Assembly: GCF_019711635.1 (NCBI RefSeq)
Contig: NZ_JAIGNT010000009.1
Location: 34,278 to 98,277, forward strand
From: Qipengyuania huizhouensis
Lineage (GTDB): Bacteria > Pseudomonadota > Alphaproteobacteria > Sphingomonadales > Sphingomonadaceae
Direction of reading: 5' to 3'
DNA length: 64,000 bases
The notes beneath the pieces are model-generated. The model was not told the DNA's origin. It saw only the letters and a program-made list of their open reading frames with translations, and ran no database searches. Shown in pieces: positions 8,223 to 15,924 of the stretch (its first letter is position 1; every line of letters starts with the position of its first letter). Position numbers and translations under genes: made by a program.

Positions 8223-8971
8223 CGGCCCTTCTCCTCTGCAAGCCGCTCCTGAGCTGCCGCACTGTCGACATCGACCAATGTTCCGAGCATCTGTAGATAG
8301 GCGACGAGCGCGTCCATCTCGGTCACCCTGCTCGGATCACCGTCGAAATCACGGACCTGCGCTTTGGGATAACGTTGCTGGAAATCCTCGACGTCCCCCC
8401 CGCTGTCAGGATCGGCCTGCAGGATGATGTCTGCCATGGCCTCGCCGATGTCCCGGTCCGTATAGGGAACCCCCACGCGCCGCAGCGCGATCAGCATCTC
8501 GGCGGCGTTGTCGGTTTCAAGAGAGGCCTCCCCGAGAAAGGAGTATTGCGGCATGATGCTCTCTGGCACCACGCTTTGCGGATCCTTGAGATGCTGCACA
8601 TGCCATTCGTCCGAATAGCGGCCACCGACTCGCGCAAGATCGGGGCCAGTGCGCTTTGAACCCCATTGAAACGGGTGATCATACATGCTTTCCGCCGCCA
8701 GACTGTAGTGTCCATACCGCTCCACTTCATCGCGAAACGGGCGGATCATCTGGCTATGGCAGGCATAGCATCCTTCGCGAACGTAGATGTTACGTCCCGC
8801 CTGTTCGAGCGGGGTATATGGCCGCATTCCGTCGACCTTTTCGATCGTGTTGTCGATCCAGAAGAGCGGGGCGATCTCAACGATGCCGCCAATCGCCACG
8901 GCGACGAAGGAACCAATTGCGAGCAGGTTGATGTTCTTTTCCAGCTTCTTGTGCTGGGAGGCGAGACCCAT
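8219..8971 (-). CDS. ccoO: cbb3 oxidase monoheme subunit II, CcoO
   Basis: 250 residues, anchored by one N-terminal helix (about 14-38), then a periplasmic cytochrome c domain with heme motif CYACH (68-72) in [14 protein letters not shown] and a downstream methionine ligand region (ESIMPQY). It relays electrons from CcoP to CcoN. It follows ccoN by 11 bp and overlaps ccoQ by 4 bp. Confidence 0.96.
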   Translation of the reverse strand: MGLASQHKKLEKNINLLAIGSFVAVAIGGIVEIAPLFWIDNTIEKVDGMRPYTPLEQAGRNIYVREGCYACHSQMIRPFRDEVERYGHYSLAAESMYDHPFQWGSKRTGPDLARVGGRYSDEWHVQHLKDPQSVVPESIMPQYSFLGEASLETDNAAEMLIALRRVGVPYTDRDIGEAMADIILQADPDSGGDVEDFQQRYPKAQVRDFDGDPSRVTEMDALVAYLQMLGTLVDVDSAAAQERLAEEKGR

Positions 8972-8982
8972 GACGCGCTATC

Positions 8983-10659
8983 CTATTCAGCTGGTTCGGG
9001 GTTTGCGGAGCGCACGATGGGTCGGTCCTTTTCCGGATCGTATTCCGGCATGGCGCCCATCGGAGCTTCCTCGCGGAGCTTGCCGGCGATGGTCATCCAG
9101 ACATTGTAGCCCATGATGATGGCACCGCTGAGATACATGACGCCGCCCAGAGCTCGGATGATATAGAGCTCGTGCAGCGCTGCGACAGTCTCAGCGAAGC
9201 TGTTCACGAGGTAGCCGTCGGCGCCGTATTCGCGCCACATCAAACCTTGGGTGATACCCGCCACCCACATGCTGGCGGCGTAGAAAACGATCCCCAGCGT
9301 CGCGAGCCAGAAGTGCCAGTTGATCATACGCAGCGAATACATTCGCTCCCGCTTCCACAATCGCGGGACGAGGAAGTAGACTGCGGCAAAACTGATAAGA
9401 CCGTTCCACCCGAGAGCGCCCGAGTGCACGTGTCCAACCGTCCAGTCGGTGTAGTGTGACAACGAGTTCACCGCTTTGATGCTGAGCATCGGACCCTCGA
9501 ACGTCGCCATGCCGTAGAACGCCAGCGCCATGACCATCATGCGGATGATCGGATCTGTGCGAACCTTGTCCCAAGCACCGTTCAGCGTCATCAGTCCATT
9601 GATCATGCCTCCCCAGCTGGGCATCCAGAGGATGACCGAAAACACCATGCCAAGTGTCTGCGCCCAGTCCGGCAACGCTGTGTAATGAAGGTGATGCGGC
9701 CCTGCCCAGATGTAGAGGAAGATCAGGGACCAGAAGTGAATGATGGAGAGCCGGTAACTGTAGACGGGTCGTTCGGCCTGTTTGGGCACGAAGTAATACA
9801 TCATTGCCAAAAACGGCACAGTCAGGAAAAACGCTACGGCGTTGTGGCCATACCACCACTGCGTCAGCGCATCCTGGACGCCCGCAAAGGCGGAGAACGA
9901 GAGAGAGCCGTTCCAGGCGACTGGCACCGCCAGATTGTTGACGATGTGCAGCATCGCGATGGTGATGATGAAGGAGAGGTAGAACCAGTTTGCCACATAG
10001 ATATGCGGCTCGGTTCTACGCGCCAGAGTGCCGACGAAGACGATGAGATACGCGACCCAGACAATCGTCAGCCACAGATCCACATACCACTCGGGCTCGG
10101 CATATTCGCGGCTCTGCGTGACGCCAAAAAGATAACCAGAAGCCGCCAGAACGATGAACAACTGGTAGCCCCAGAATACGAAGCGAGCGAGCGTCGGAAA
10201 GGCAAGCTGCGCGCGGCACGTGCGCTGCACAACATAGAAACTACTGGCGATGAGGATATTACCGCCAAAGGCGAAAATCACTGCAGACGTATGCAGCGGC
10301 CTCACCCGCCCGAAGTTGAAATAGGGCTCGAAATTGAGCTGCGGGAACGCCAGCTGCGACGCGATAAAGACGCCGGCAAGCAGACCCACGAGAGCCCAGA
10401 ACATAGTGGCAAGGACACCCCAGCGAACCGGATCATCGTCATATAGCGAGGCGCCTTGCGGCATACGAAAAAAACCGCGTGCTTTCCCCATTGGATCGAA
10501 CCGCGCGGCCGACATCCACATGAGCACGAATGAGACGATCGCGATGATAATCGCATGAGCTGCAAAGCCCGTGTCCCGCGCTGTAGCTGCCAAAACAATT
10601 GAGATGACAAGAACTAGGAACCACAACCCAACCCGTCCGAGTGCGACTTCTGCCCGCAT
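8983..10659 (-). CDS. ccoN: cbb3 oxidase catalytic subunit I, CcoN
   Basis: A 558-residue polytopic heme-copper oxidase subunit, family C. Visible ligands are H123 (RPLHTSAV, low-spin heme b), H272 in [10 protein letters not shown] (copper B), the HH pair 322-323 in GPHHLHYT (copper B), and H410/H412 in [10 protein letters not shown] (hemes b3 and b). It reduces O2 to water with high affinity and pumps protons. GGAG lies 5 bases before the ATG. A perfect Fnr/FixK box is centred 60 bp upstream of the start, so low-oxygen activation is expected. First gene of ccoNOQP-ccoGHIS. Confidence 0.97.
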   Translation of the reverse strand: MRAEVALGRVGLWFLVLVISIVLAATARDTGFAAHAIIIAIVSFVLMWMSAARFDPMGKARGFFRMPQGASLYDDDPVRWGVLATMFWALVGLLAGVFIASQLAFPQLNFEPYFNFGRVRPLHTSAVIFAFGGNILIASSFYVVQRTCRAQLAFPTLARFVFWGYQLFIVLAASGYLFGVTQSREYAEPEWYVDLWLTIVWVAYLIVFVGTLARRTEPHIYVANWFYLSFIITIAMLHIVNNLAVPVAWNGSLSFSAFAGVQDALTQWWYGHNAVAFFLTVPFLAMMYYFVPKQAERPVYSYRLSIIHFWSLIFLYIWAGPHHLHYTALPDWAQTLGMVFSVILWMPSWGGMINGLMTLNGAWDKVRTDPIIRMMVMALAFYGMATFEGPMLSIKAVNSLSHYTDWTVGHVHSGALGWNGLISFAAVYFLVPRLWKRERMYSLRMINWHFWLATLGIVFYAASMWVAGITQGLMWREYGADGYLVNSFAETVAALHELYIIRALGGVMYLSGAIIMGYNVWMTIAGKLREEAPMGAMPEYDPEKDRPIVRSANPEPAE

Positions 10660-10712
10660 TATAACTCCGATCCCCTTTTACGCGCCTCTATGCAGCTTTG
10701 ACGAAAACCGCA

Positions 10713-10726
10713 TTGATCCAAATCAA
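10713..10726. promoter_or_regulatory. Perfect Fnr/FixK box (anaerobox) upstream of ccoN
   Basis: TTGATCCAAATCAA matches the TTGAT-N4-ATCAA consensus at all ten fixed bases. Its centre is 60 bp upstream of the ccoN ATG. If the promoter is class II (box at -41.5), transcription would start near 10678, leaving a 19-base leader that contains the ribosome binding site. The obvious regulator is the FixK-type gene 21 bp away. Confidence 0.9.
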
Positions 10727-10746
10727 ATTATAGAAATTTCATTTCG

Positions 10747-11436
10747 CTACTTACTCCGGGAGGCTAATCGGCGGAGCTGATCGAGGTCAAGGATCACTAG
10801 TTCCGACCTTCCGTTGGTTTGCAGAATACCGTGTTCACGCAGTTGACTGAGTTGACGGCTAACTGTTTCTATAGTCAATCCGACGGTATCGGCTATTTCG
10901 CGCCGGGACATCGGTAGCTCGATCACAGCAATACCATTTTTGATGGCTGCGATCCGCTCGGTCAGGTCAAGAAGGAAACTGGCCACTCGTTCCTGGGCGG
11001 TCATCCGTCCGAGCAAAACCAGGCGTTCTCTCGAATCTTCGAGCGCAGATAAGAGCTGCGTAATCAGTCTTTCGGCGCAATACTCGTCTTTGGTGAGCGT
11101 TTTGGCGAGCTCGGCGAGCGAACATCCGACAATCTTACAAGCTGTCAGCGCCTGGAGTTCATAGGGCACACGGGAATTTTCAGACAGCGCGATCATCTCC
11201 TCGCGAAATCCGAAAGCGATGATCTGCTCACGATCGAGACCAACCTGCGCAGTCAGCTTCACCGCGCCGCTAGCAACGAACACAATGAGAGGTTTCTCGG
11301 AAGAATGGAATTTTGCAATTTCCCCAACAGGAACGTGCAGGAATTCACCAAGTTGCTGAACCTCAGAACTCAACGGGCCCATCGGCTCGTCAGAAAAAGA
11401 GGTGGCGAACTTACGAAGCGCCGATGCGGCTGGCAT
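10747..11436 (-). CDS. fixK: FixK-type Crp/Fnr family transcription activator
   Basis: 229 residues: a cyclic-nucleotide-like sensor fold, a dimerisation helix and a C-terminal winged HTH. The recognition helix reads IETVSRQL with E190, S193 and R194, the residues that read TTGAT half-sites in FNR. The only cysteines are near 100, 105 and 120, so the N-terminal Fe-S cysteine cluster of FNR is absent; it fits FixK, which takes its oxygen signal from FixL/FixJ. I chose ATG 11436 over the in-frame ATG 11496: AAGGA precedes it by 9 bases, and the later start places the box at 11496-11509 at an activating distance instead of on the start codon. The symbol fixK is by class and context. Confidence 0.88.
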   Translation of the reverse strand: MPAASALRKFATSFSDEPMGPLSSEVQQLGEFLHVPVGEIAKFHSSEKPLIVFVASGAVKLTAQVGLDREQIIAFGFREEMIALSENSRVPYELQALTACKIVGCSLAELAKTLTKDEYCAERLITQLLSALEDSRERLVLLGRMTAQERVASFLLDLTERIAAIKNGIAVIELPMSRREIADTVGLTIETVSRQLSQLREHGILQTNGRSELVILDLDQLRRLASRSK

Positions 11437-11495
11437 TAGAAGGGATCCTTGATTGTCATGAACGCGGCCACTGGCTGGCTTCAAGATTTCGTTCA

Positions 11496-11509
11496 TTGAT
11501 CTCGATCAA
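11496..11509. promoter_or_regulatory. Perfect Fnr/FixK box upstream of fixK
   Basis: TTGATCTCGATCAA matches all ten fixed consensus bases. Its centre is 66 bp upstream of the chosen fixK start (11436), close to the 60-bp spacing at ccoN. It implies autoregulation, positive if it sits at -41.5 of the promoter. The divergent side holds no gene reading rightward. Confidence 0.85.
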
Positions 11510-11572
11510 TTGAATTTCGTCAGACACACTCTCACCGGAGGGACACGCGCTGGTGATGAACCGGGCTGCGGA

Positions 11573-12070
11573 TCAGACATAAGGAAGGTCCTTCCCTGCG
11601 CGCCCTCCAGTCAATCCGTCACGCTTCATTGTGATGCCTGTAAGCAGGCTGTCGGCGATCATCCTCGCGCGGGTTCCGACAAGTTGGGTGGCGCTATGAT
11701 GGCTTTCGATTTCGCCCAGCGTCTCATAGAAAATGTGCAGCCAGCGCTCGAAATGACGCAGTTCGAGACCGGGAATGGCAAGGTGTTTCAGCATGGGATT
11801 GCCGGAGAACTCGCCGCTGTTGTGCAGCACGGATCTCCAGAATGCCTTCATTCGGGCGAGATGTGAGGGCCAGTCCGAGATTCGCTCAGCGAAGATCGGT
11901 CCCAAAAGCGCATCGTCACGGATCCTAGCGTAGAACGTTTCGACGAGATGACCGATGAAGTCCGCGTCGATCCCGATTAATTCGGCCTCAGCACGCTTCT
12001 CTTCTCGTTTGCGTTTCGCATAGGATATTGCTTCCGGATCCGCGCGGCTCATGGGATTGTGATTGTTCAT
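11573..12070 (-). CDS. Group III truncated haemoglobin
   Basis: 165 residues. After about 35 charged residues comes a 2-on-2 globin core: IGHLVETFYARIRDDALLGPIF, then FWRSVLHNSGEFSGNP, then the proximal-histidine region MLKHLAIPGLELRHFERWLHIF. This is the group III pattern. Such globins bind O2 and NO and are tied to low-oxygen or NO-exposed growth; the precise role is unsettled. Its ATG overlaps the DUF1971 stop (ATGA, 12067-12070), making it the last gene of the operon that starts with the alternative oxidase. Confidence 0.88.
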   Translation of the reverse strand: MNNHNPMSRADPEAISYAKRKREEKRAEAELIGIDADFIGHLVETFYARIRDDALLGPIFAERISDWPSHLARMKAFWRSVLHNSGEFSGNPMLKHLAIPGLELRHFERWLHIFYETLGEIESHHSATQLVGTRARMIADSLLTGITMKRDGLTGGRAGKDLPYV

Positions 12071-12405
12071 GAGTTTGCACTTTTCCTGGGGCTTGTGACT
12101 GGCCCGACATCACTCGGAGCACGGAGAAATTCGACCTGGAATTCAACCGACCCCATCGGTTCAACGCGGTGGAGGATAGTCGGCTCAACCACTCCAGGCT
12201 CGGTGCCGGGATGCAGGACGTATTCTTCCGGTTCGCGCCGGGGATCGGTGATGAAGTAGCGGAGTCTGCCTTGGGTGACATGGATAAGACCCCAAACCCC
12301 CTCCTTGGTCGAATGTTCGGCCAGCAGTCCGGCCGGCACGCTATTCTCCGTAAAAATCGACGTGCGCTTGTAGCTTTCGAGAACGGGCATTTCGGCAGGT
12401 TTCAT
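12067..12405 (-). CDS. DUF1971 (TehB N-terminal-like cupin) protein
   Basis: 112 residues with the DUF1971 signature: SYKRTSIFTENSVPAGLL, HSTKEGVWG, ITDPRREPEEYVL, PGVVEPTILHRVEP, then FQVEFLR. The domain is a small beta barrel, found alone or fused to the TehB methyltransferase; its biochemical role is not established. It lies between the receiver gene (1-bp gap) and the haemoglobin gene (4-bp overlap), so all are probably one transcript. Co-occurrence with low-oxygen or NO genes suggests a stress role, which is inference. Confidence 0.85.
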   Translation of the reverse strand: MKPAEMPVLESYKRTSIFTENSVPAGLLAEHSTKEGVWGLIHVTQGRLRYFITDPRREPEEYVLHPGTEPGVVEPTILHRVEPMGSVEFQVEFLRAPSDVGPVTSPRKSANS

Positions 12406-12406
12406 C

Positions 12407-12742
12407 TCAGGCCGCCTTTATAGGATTGTGGAAGCCACCGAACGCCCGGCCAATCTCGTCACCCATCAAGGGTTTCTCCACAAGGACTGCGCCAGCAATG
12501 GCAAGCCGGCTTCTTAGCCTCCGGTTAGGATGGGTAGCCATAAAGACGGCGGGTGCACTGTTTCCCTGCGCTCTCAGATCTTCGAGAGCTTGCGCACCAT
12601 CCCCGCGATATTGTTCGTCTATAATTAGGGCTGCGAGGTCATGATCCCCCACGTCGAAACCTTCGATCGAGAGCGAAAACTTCAGCGAAGCGAGGACGGA
12701 TGGATCTTCAACCAACAATCGTATGGCGTGATTTTGAACCAT
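12407..12742 (-). CDS. Small lone receiver-domain protein
   Basis: 111 residues forming one receiver domain. Pocket residues are recognisable: E12/D13 after strand 1, D42 (LIIDEQ) as likely phospho-acceptor, T70 (FMATHP) and K90 (VEKP). No output domain follows. The start is ATG 12742, with GGAGG 7 bases upstream; the upstream in-frame extension overlaps the oxidase gene and is rejected. Its place between an alternative oxidase and a DUF1971 gene, with FixL/FixJ divergent, suggests it might modulate FixL phosphorelay, in the manner of FixT-like brakes, but this is speculation. Confidence 0.78.
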   Translation of the reverse strand: MVQNHAIRLLVEDPSVLASLKFSLSIEGFDVGDHDLAALIIDEQYRGDGAQALEDLRAQGNSAPAVFMATHPNRRLRSRLAIAGAVLVEKPLMGDEIGRAFGGFHNPIKAA

Positions 12743-12771
12743 GATCCGTCCTCCTTCATCTAGCCGGCCGA

Positions 12772-13461
12772 TCAGGCGGCCCTCTTCCAGTTCGGCTCGA
12801 GCGTGACATGCGGCGGGCATTCGGCGATGCTACCAACCGGCAGACCGGCGAGTTCATTCGCAAAGCCGTGATTTACATCGCGGTGATGGGCTTCGTCGGC
12901 CCGGACCACCAAGACCACGTCGCGTAGCGTCGCACCCTCTGAGAGCCCCCAATACCGCTTTGCGATCTCGGGAGCCGGCACGTTCGGGCTACGACCTTCG
13001 TCGATCTCTGCGAGATAGTGCGTATAGCTGATCACGGCTTCTTCCTCGAAGTAGCCAACTACGCGGTGCGCAGTTTTCGAGCTGACAAGGTAGAGCGCGA
13101 AGAAGAAGAGATAGAACACCCATTGCACGCCGATGATGACAGCGCGTTCGAACATCGTCGGCTTGGAAACCTCGATGAAGGTCATGAGGTGCATGCGCTC
13201 GTTTTCGGCTTCGTCCATGAGCGTCTTGATCCAGCCCTTGTCGTCGCACATGCGGCGCAAGCAGGCGAGGTGGTTGATTGTCGCTCCGACCATACCGGGC
13301 ACGGCGGCCACCGTTTCCAGAACGACGGCGCGGTGCCCGTAGCGCTCTGCAAAAAACGTGTCAGCGGTCCAGCGTAGCGCCTTGGTAAAGCCGAACGCGA
13401 TCCTGTCCGACAACCCCTTGGGTTGATGGTGAACGCCAAGATCGATGAGCGGTGCAGTCAT
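12772..13461 (-). CDS. aox: Alternative oxidase (cyanide-insensitive ubiquinol oxidase)
   Basis: 229 residues with all diiron motifs: LETVAAVPG (E49), NERMHLMTF (E88, H91), FEEEAV (about E139-E140) and [11 protein letters not shown] (E190, H193). It oxidises ubiquinol and reduces O2 to water without pumping protons, and tolerates cyanide and NO. Two hydrophobic helices (about 45-65 and 108-127) match the membrane-facing surface. GGAG lies 8 bases before the ATG. It heads a leftward operon with the receiver, DUF1971 and truncated haemoglobin genes and is divergent from fixL. Bacterial members are uncommon but known in sphingomonads. Confidence 0.93.
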   Translation of the reverse strand: MTAPLIDLGVHHQPKGLSDRIAFGFTKALRWTADTFFAERYGHRAVVLETVAAVPGMVGATINHLACLRRMCDDKGWIKTLMDEAENERMHLMTFIEVSKPTMFERAVIIGVQWVFYLFFFALYLVSSKTAHRVVGYFEEEAVISYTHYLAEIDEGRSPNVPAPEIAKRYWGLSEGATLRDVVLVVRADEAHHRDVNHGFANELAGLPVGSIAECPPHVTLEPNWKRAA

Positions 13462-13476
13462 TGAAACTTCTCCATT

Positions 13477-13505
13477 CGGCAGCCATTGGAAGGAGAGTGC
13501 TGCCG
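13477..13505. promoter_or_regulatory. Inverted repeat in the aox/fixL divergent promoter region
   Basis: CGGCAGC (13477-13483) is matched by GCTGCCG (13499-13505), a 7-bp dyad with 15 bases between. It sits in the only 82 bp separating the two divergent genes, so a shared operator is plausible. It does not resemble an Fnr/FixK box. FixJ binding is possible but not shown. Confidence 0.4.
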
Positions 13506-13543
13506 ATGCCCTCCATCTATGACGATGAACGGAACCGCGAAAT

Positions 13544-15091
13544 TTGGATGATCACCCTACGAGAAGCAACCTACGGGATTTCACGGAGGTGCGTGGGCAG
13601 AGCTTCGTAAGCCGCTTTCTTCCGCGGCTTTCTTTCGCAAGTGCTGTTCTCGGAGCGCTGCTGGCTATCGGTCTTGCGGTAATTCTTCGTCTTGCTTTTG
13701 CGGACGAGCTTGGGCAGCGCGCCACCTTTATTTTCTTTGTTCCAGGCGTCGTCATTGCCAGCGCTCTGTCCGGACTTAGGGCCGGCGCATTCGCCTCGGT
13801 CGCGGGTGCGGCGGCGGGACTCGTATGCGATCGTTTGAGCGGTCCAATCGAAAGCGGAAGCATCATCGCTGCCGTTACCTTCGTGGTGATCGGCCTCGCG
13901 GTCGCGGTCGGCGGGGAATGGTTTCAGCGCGCGCGGCTCGAAACCGAAACGGCTGCGACTGAACTTGCAAGACGTGAGGCACACCTGAGTTCGATCCTGG
14001 ATACGGTGCCTGATGCTATGGTCGTAATCGATGAAGCCGGTTTGATCCATGAGTTCAGCCCCACGGCGGAAAGGATGTTTGGCTGGAGCGCGGATGAGGT
14101 GAACGGTCGAAACGTCAGCGTATTAATGCCAGATCCCTATCGCACGGCACATGATGGATACCTGGAGCGATATTATCGGACGGGCGAAAGGCGAATTATC
14201 GGGAAGGGACGCATCGTCGTCGGCGAACACAAGGATGGTTCCACTTTCCCCATCGAACTGGCCGTCGGCGAAATGCAGACCGAAGGTCATCGGTATTTTA
14301 CTGGTTTCATCCGTGATTTGACCGAGCGGCAACAGGCTGAGGACCGGCTCCAGGAATTGCAGAGCGAACTCGTCCATATCTCGCGTCTGACGGCTCTCGG
14401 CGAGATGGCATCTGCTCTTGCTCATGAGATCAACCAGCCGCTTTCAGCCATTGCGAATTATCTGAAGGGCAGCCGAATGCTTCTTACTCGCGAAGACCCG
14501 CCGCTTGATCGGATTTCCGATGCGGTGGAACAGGCGTCGGGACAGGCTCTTCGGGCAGGCGAGATCATCCGGAGACTGCGCGATTTCGTGGCGCGGGGAG
14601 AAACCGAAAGGAGCATCGAAAGTCTTCCCAAACTTGTCGAAGAAGCCAGCGCGCTCGCATTGGTTGGAGCAAAGGAACATGGCATTCGGGTGCTCTACGA
14701 CTTCGACCCTAAAATTGATCTCGTTCTGGTCGACAAGGTTCAGATACAGCAGGTAGTGCTTAACTTGGTTCGCAATGCGGTGGATTCGATGGCCGAAGCG
14801 GCATCATCGGAACGTCGACTCATCATTGCGATCGATGGATCAAGCGAGGAACTTGCGCGGGTCGCTGTCAGTGATACGGGTCCAGGTATCAGACCTGAAA
14901 TTGCAGATCGACTATTTCAGCCTTTCATTACAACCAAGCGGACCGGTATGGGCGTCGGCCTTTCGATCTCGCGGACAATTGTCGAGGCTCATGGGGGACG
15001 TATATGGGCCGGCCCATCCGCCGAGGGGGGCGCGGAGTTCGGCTTTACAGTCCAAAGAGTTTCCAAGGAGGAATTTTACGATGGCGAATGA
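13544..15091 (+). CDS. fixL: Oxygen-sensing heme histidine kinase FixL
   Basis: About 515 residues. N-terminal hydrophobic segments (about 33-52, 60-93 and 105-123) form a membrane module. A PAS domain (about 145-260) follows, with the heme-binding pattern of FixL: proximal H203 in [11 protein letters not shown] and R223 in IIGKGR, the residue that senses bound O2. HisKA has H294 (AHEINQPL) and HATPase_c has [24 protein letters not shown] and GMGVGLS. Without O2 the kinase should phosphorylate FixJ. The start is uncertain: TTG 13544 gives the longest form and GTG 13589 is an alternative; there is no ATG near. It overlaps fixJ by 11 bp. Confidence 0.93.
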   Translation: MDDHPTRSNLRDFTEVRGQSFVSRFLPRLSFASAVLGALLAIGLAVILRLAFADELGQRATFIFFVPGVVIASALSGLRAGAFASVAGAAAGLVCDRLSGPIESGSIIAAVTFVVIGLAVAVGGEWFQRARLETETAATELARREAHLSSILDTVPDAMVVIDEAGLIHEFSPTAERMFGWSADEVNGRNVSVLMPDPYRTAHDGYLERYYRTGERRIIGKGRIVVGEHKDGSTFPIELAVGEMQTEGHRYFTGFIRDLTERQQAEDRLQELQSELVHISRLTALGEMASALAHEINQPLSAIANYLKGSRMLLTREDPPLDRISDAVEQASGQALRAGEIIRRLRDFVARGETERSIESLPKLVEEASALALVGAKEHGIRVLYDFDPKIDLVLVDKVQIQQVVLNLVRNAVDSMAEAASSERRLIIAIDGSSEELARVAVSDTGPGIRPEIADRLFQPFITTKRTGMGVGLSISRTIVEAHGGRIWAGPSAEGGAEFGFTVQRVSKEEFYDGE

Positions 15092-15704
15092 CGCCACCAA
15101 AGATGCGATCGTTTATGTCATCGACGACGATGAAAGTGCGCGCAATTCTTTGGAATTTCTACTCGATGTAGCAGGCGTTAGGGTTCGATCCTTTTCTTCA
15201 GGTGACGCATTTCTGAAGTCATCGCCCCCACTCACCGGTGCCTGTGTCATTACCGATATTCGGATGCCAGGTGTCGGCGGGATCGAACTTACTGAACGCA
15301 TTAAGCAAAAGGATCCCTCGGTTCCAGTCATTGTGATTACTGGGCATGCCGACGTGCCATTGGCAATCCAGGCAATGAAGGCGGGCGCTGCGGATTTCAT
15401 CGAAAAGCCTTTCGACGACGACATCATTCTCTCGGCAATCGAGCGGGCGGTTTCTCAGAAAACGGAAGAGGATGCACTAATCCAGGAACGCCGAGAAATT
15501 GAATCGCGTCTATCGTCCTTGTCTGGCCGTGAACGGGAAGTGGTCGAAGGCTTGGCGGACGGTAAAGCCTATAAGGTAATTGGATTTGATCTAGACATCA
15601 GTCCCCGAACTGTTGAAGTCTACCGTGCCAATGCGATGATGAAACTTCAGGCGAAGACCCTATCCGACCTGGTGAGAATGGTGACTTTAGCCCGACTTCC
15701 CTGA
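15081..15704 (+). CDS. fixJ: Response regulator FixJ
   Basis: 207 residues: a receiver domain with D59 (VITDIRMPG), the T/S switch in VITGHAD and K109 (IEKPF), then a LuxR-type HTH (about 145-205; [21 protein letters not shown] then [13 protein letters not shown]). The ATG at 15081 follows AGGAGG by 9 bases; in-frame codons upstream lie in fixL. In rhizobia FixJ activates fixK; the gene set and order here make the same role likely. The overlap with fixL indicates coupled translation. Confidence 0.94.
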   Translation: MANDATKDAIVYVIDDDESARNSLEFLLDVAGVRVRSFSSGDAFLKSSPPLTGACVITDIRMPGVGGIELTERIKQKDPSVPVIVITGHADVPLAIQAMKAGAADFIEKPFDDDIILSAIERAVSQKTEEDALIQERREIESRLSSLSGREREVVEGLADGKAYKVIGFDLDISPRTVEVYRANAMMKLQAKTLSDLVRMVTLARLP

Positions 15705-15924
15705 GCAACCTCTCGTCCGAATGCTGTAAAGCAACTTCAAGGTTCTCTGCATTCGTTCCGAGACCGCGTCGAGGGGTCCTATTCGGTAATAGCAAAACCT
15801 TCCGATCGCCGATCGCTAGAAGAGTGCTGCTGATTGCAGCTTTTTTTGTCATTTATCCTGCGGTGTGATCTAGGTCATTCGAACGGTCTTTCCGAACGCT
15901 ATTCAGCGAGGCGGAGGTGATCTT

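Noticed and set aside
11510..11866. A plus-strand frame that would make the fixK box a divergent promoter
   Set aside because: It is antisense to the truncated haemoglobin gene and has no domain, so the box most likely serves fixK alone.
15873..15886. Fnr-like dyad GTGATCTAGGTCAT before nrdJ
   Set aside because: Only seven of ten fixed bases match, and its distance to the nrdJ start would leave almost no leader for an activated promoter.
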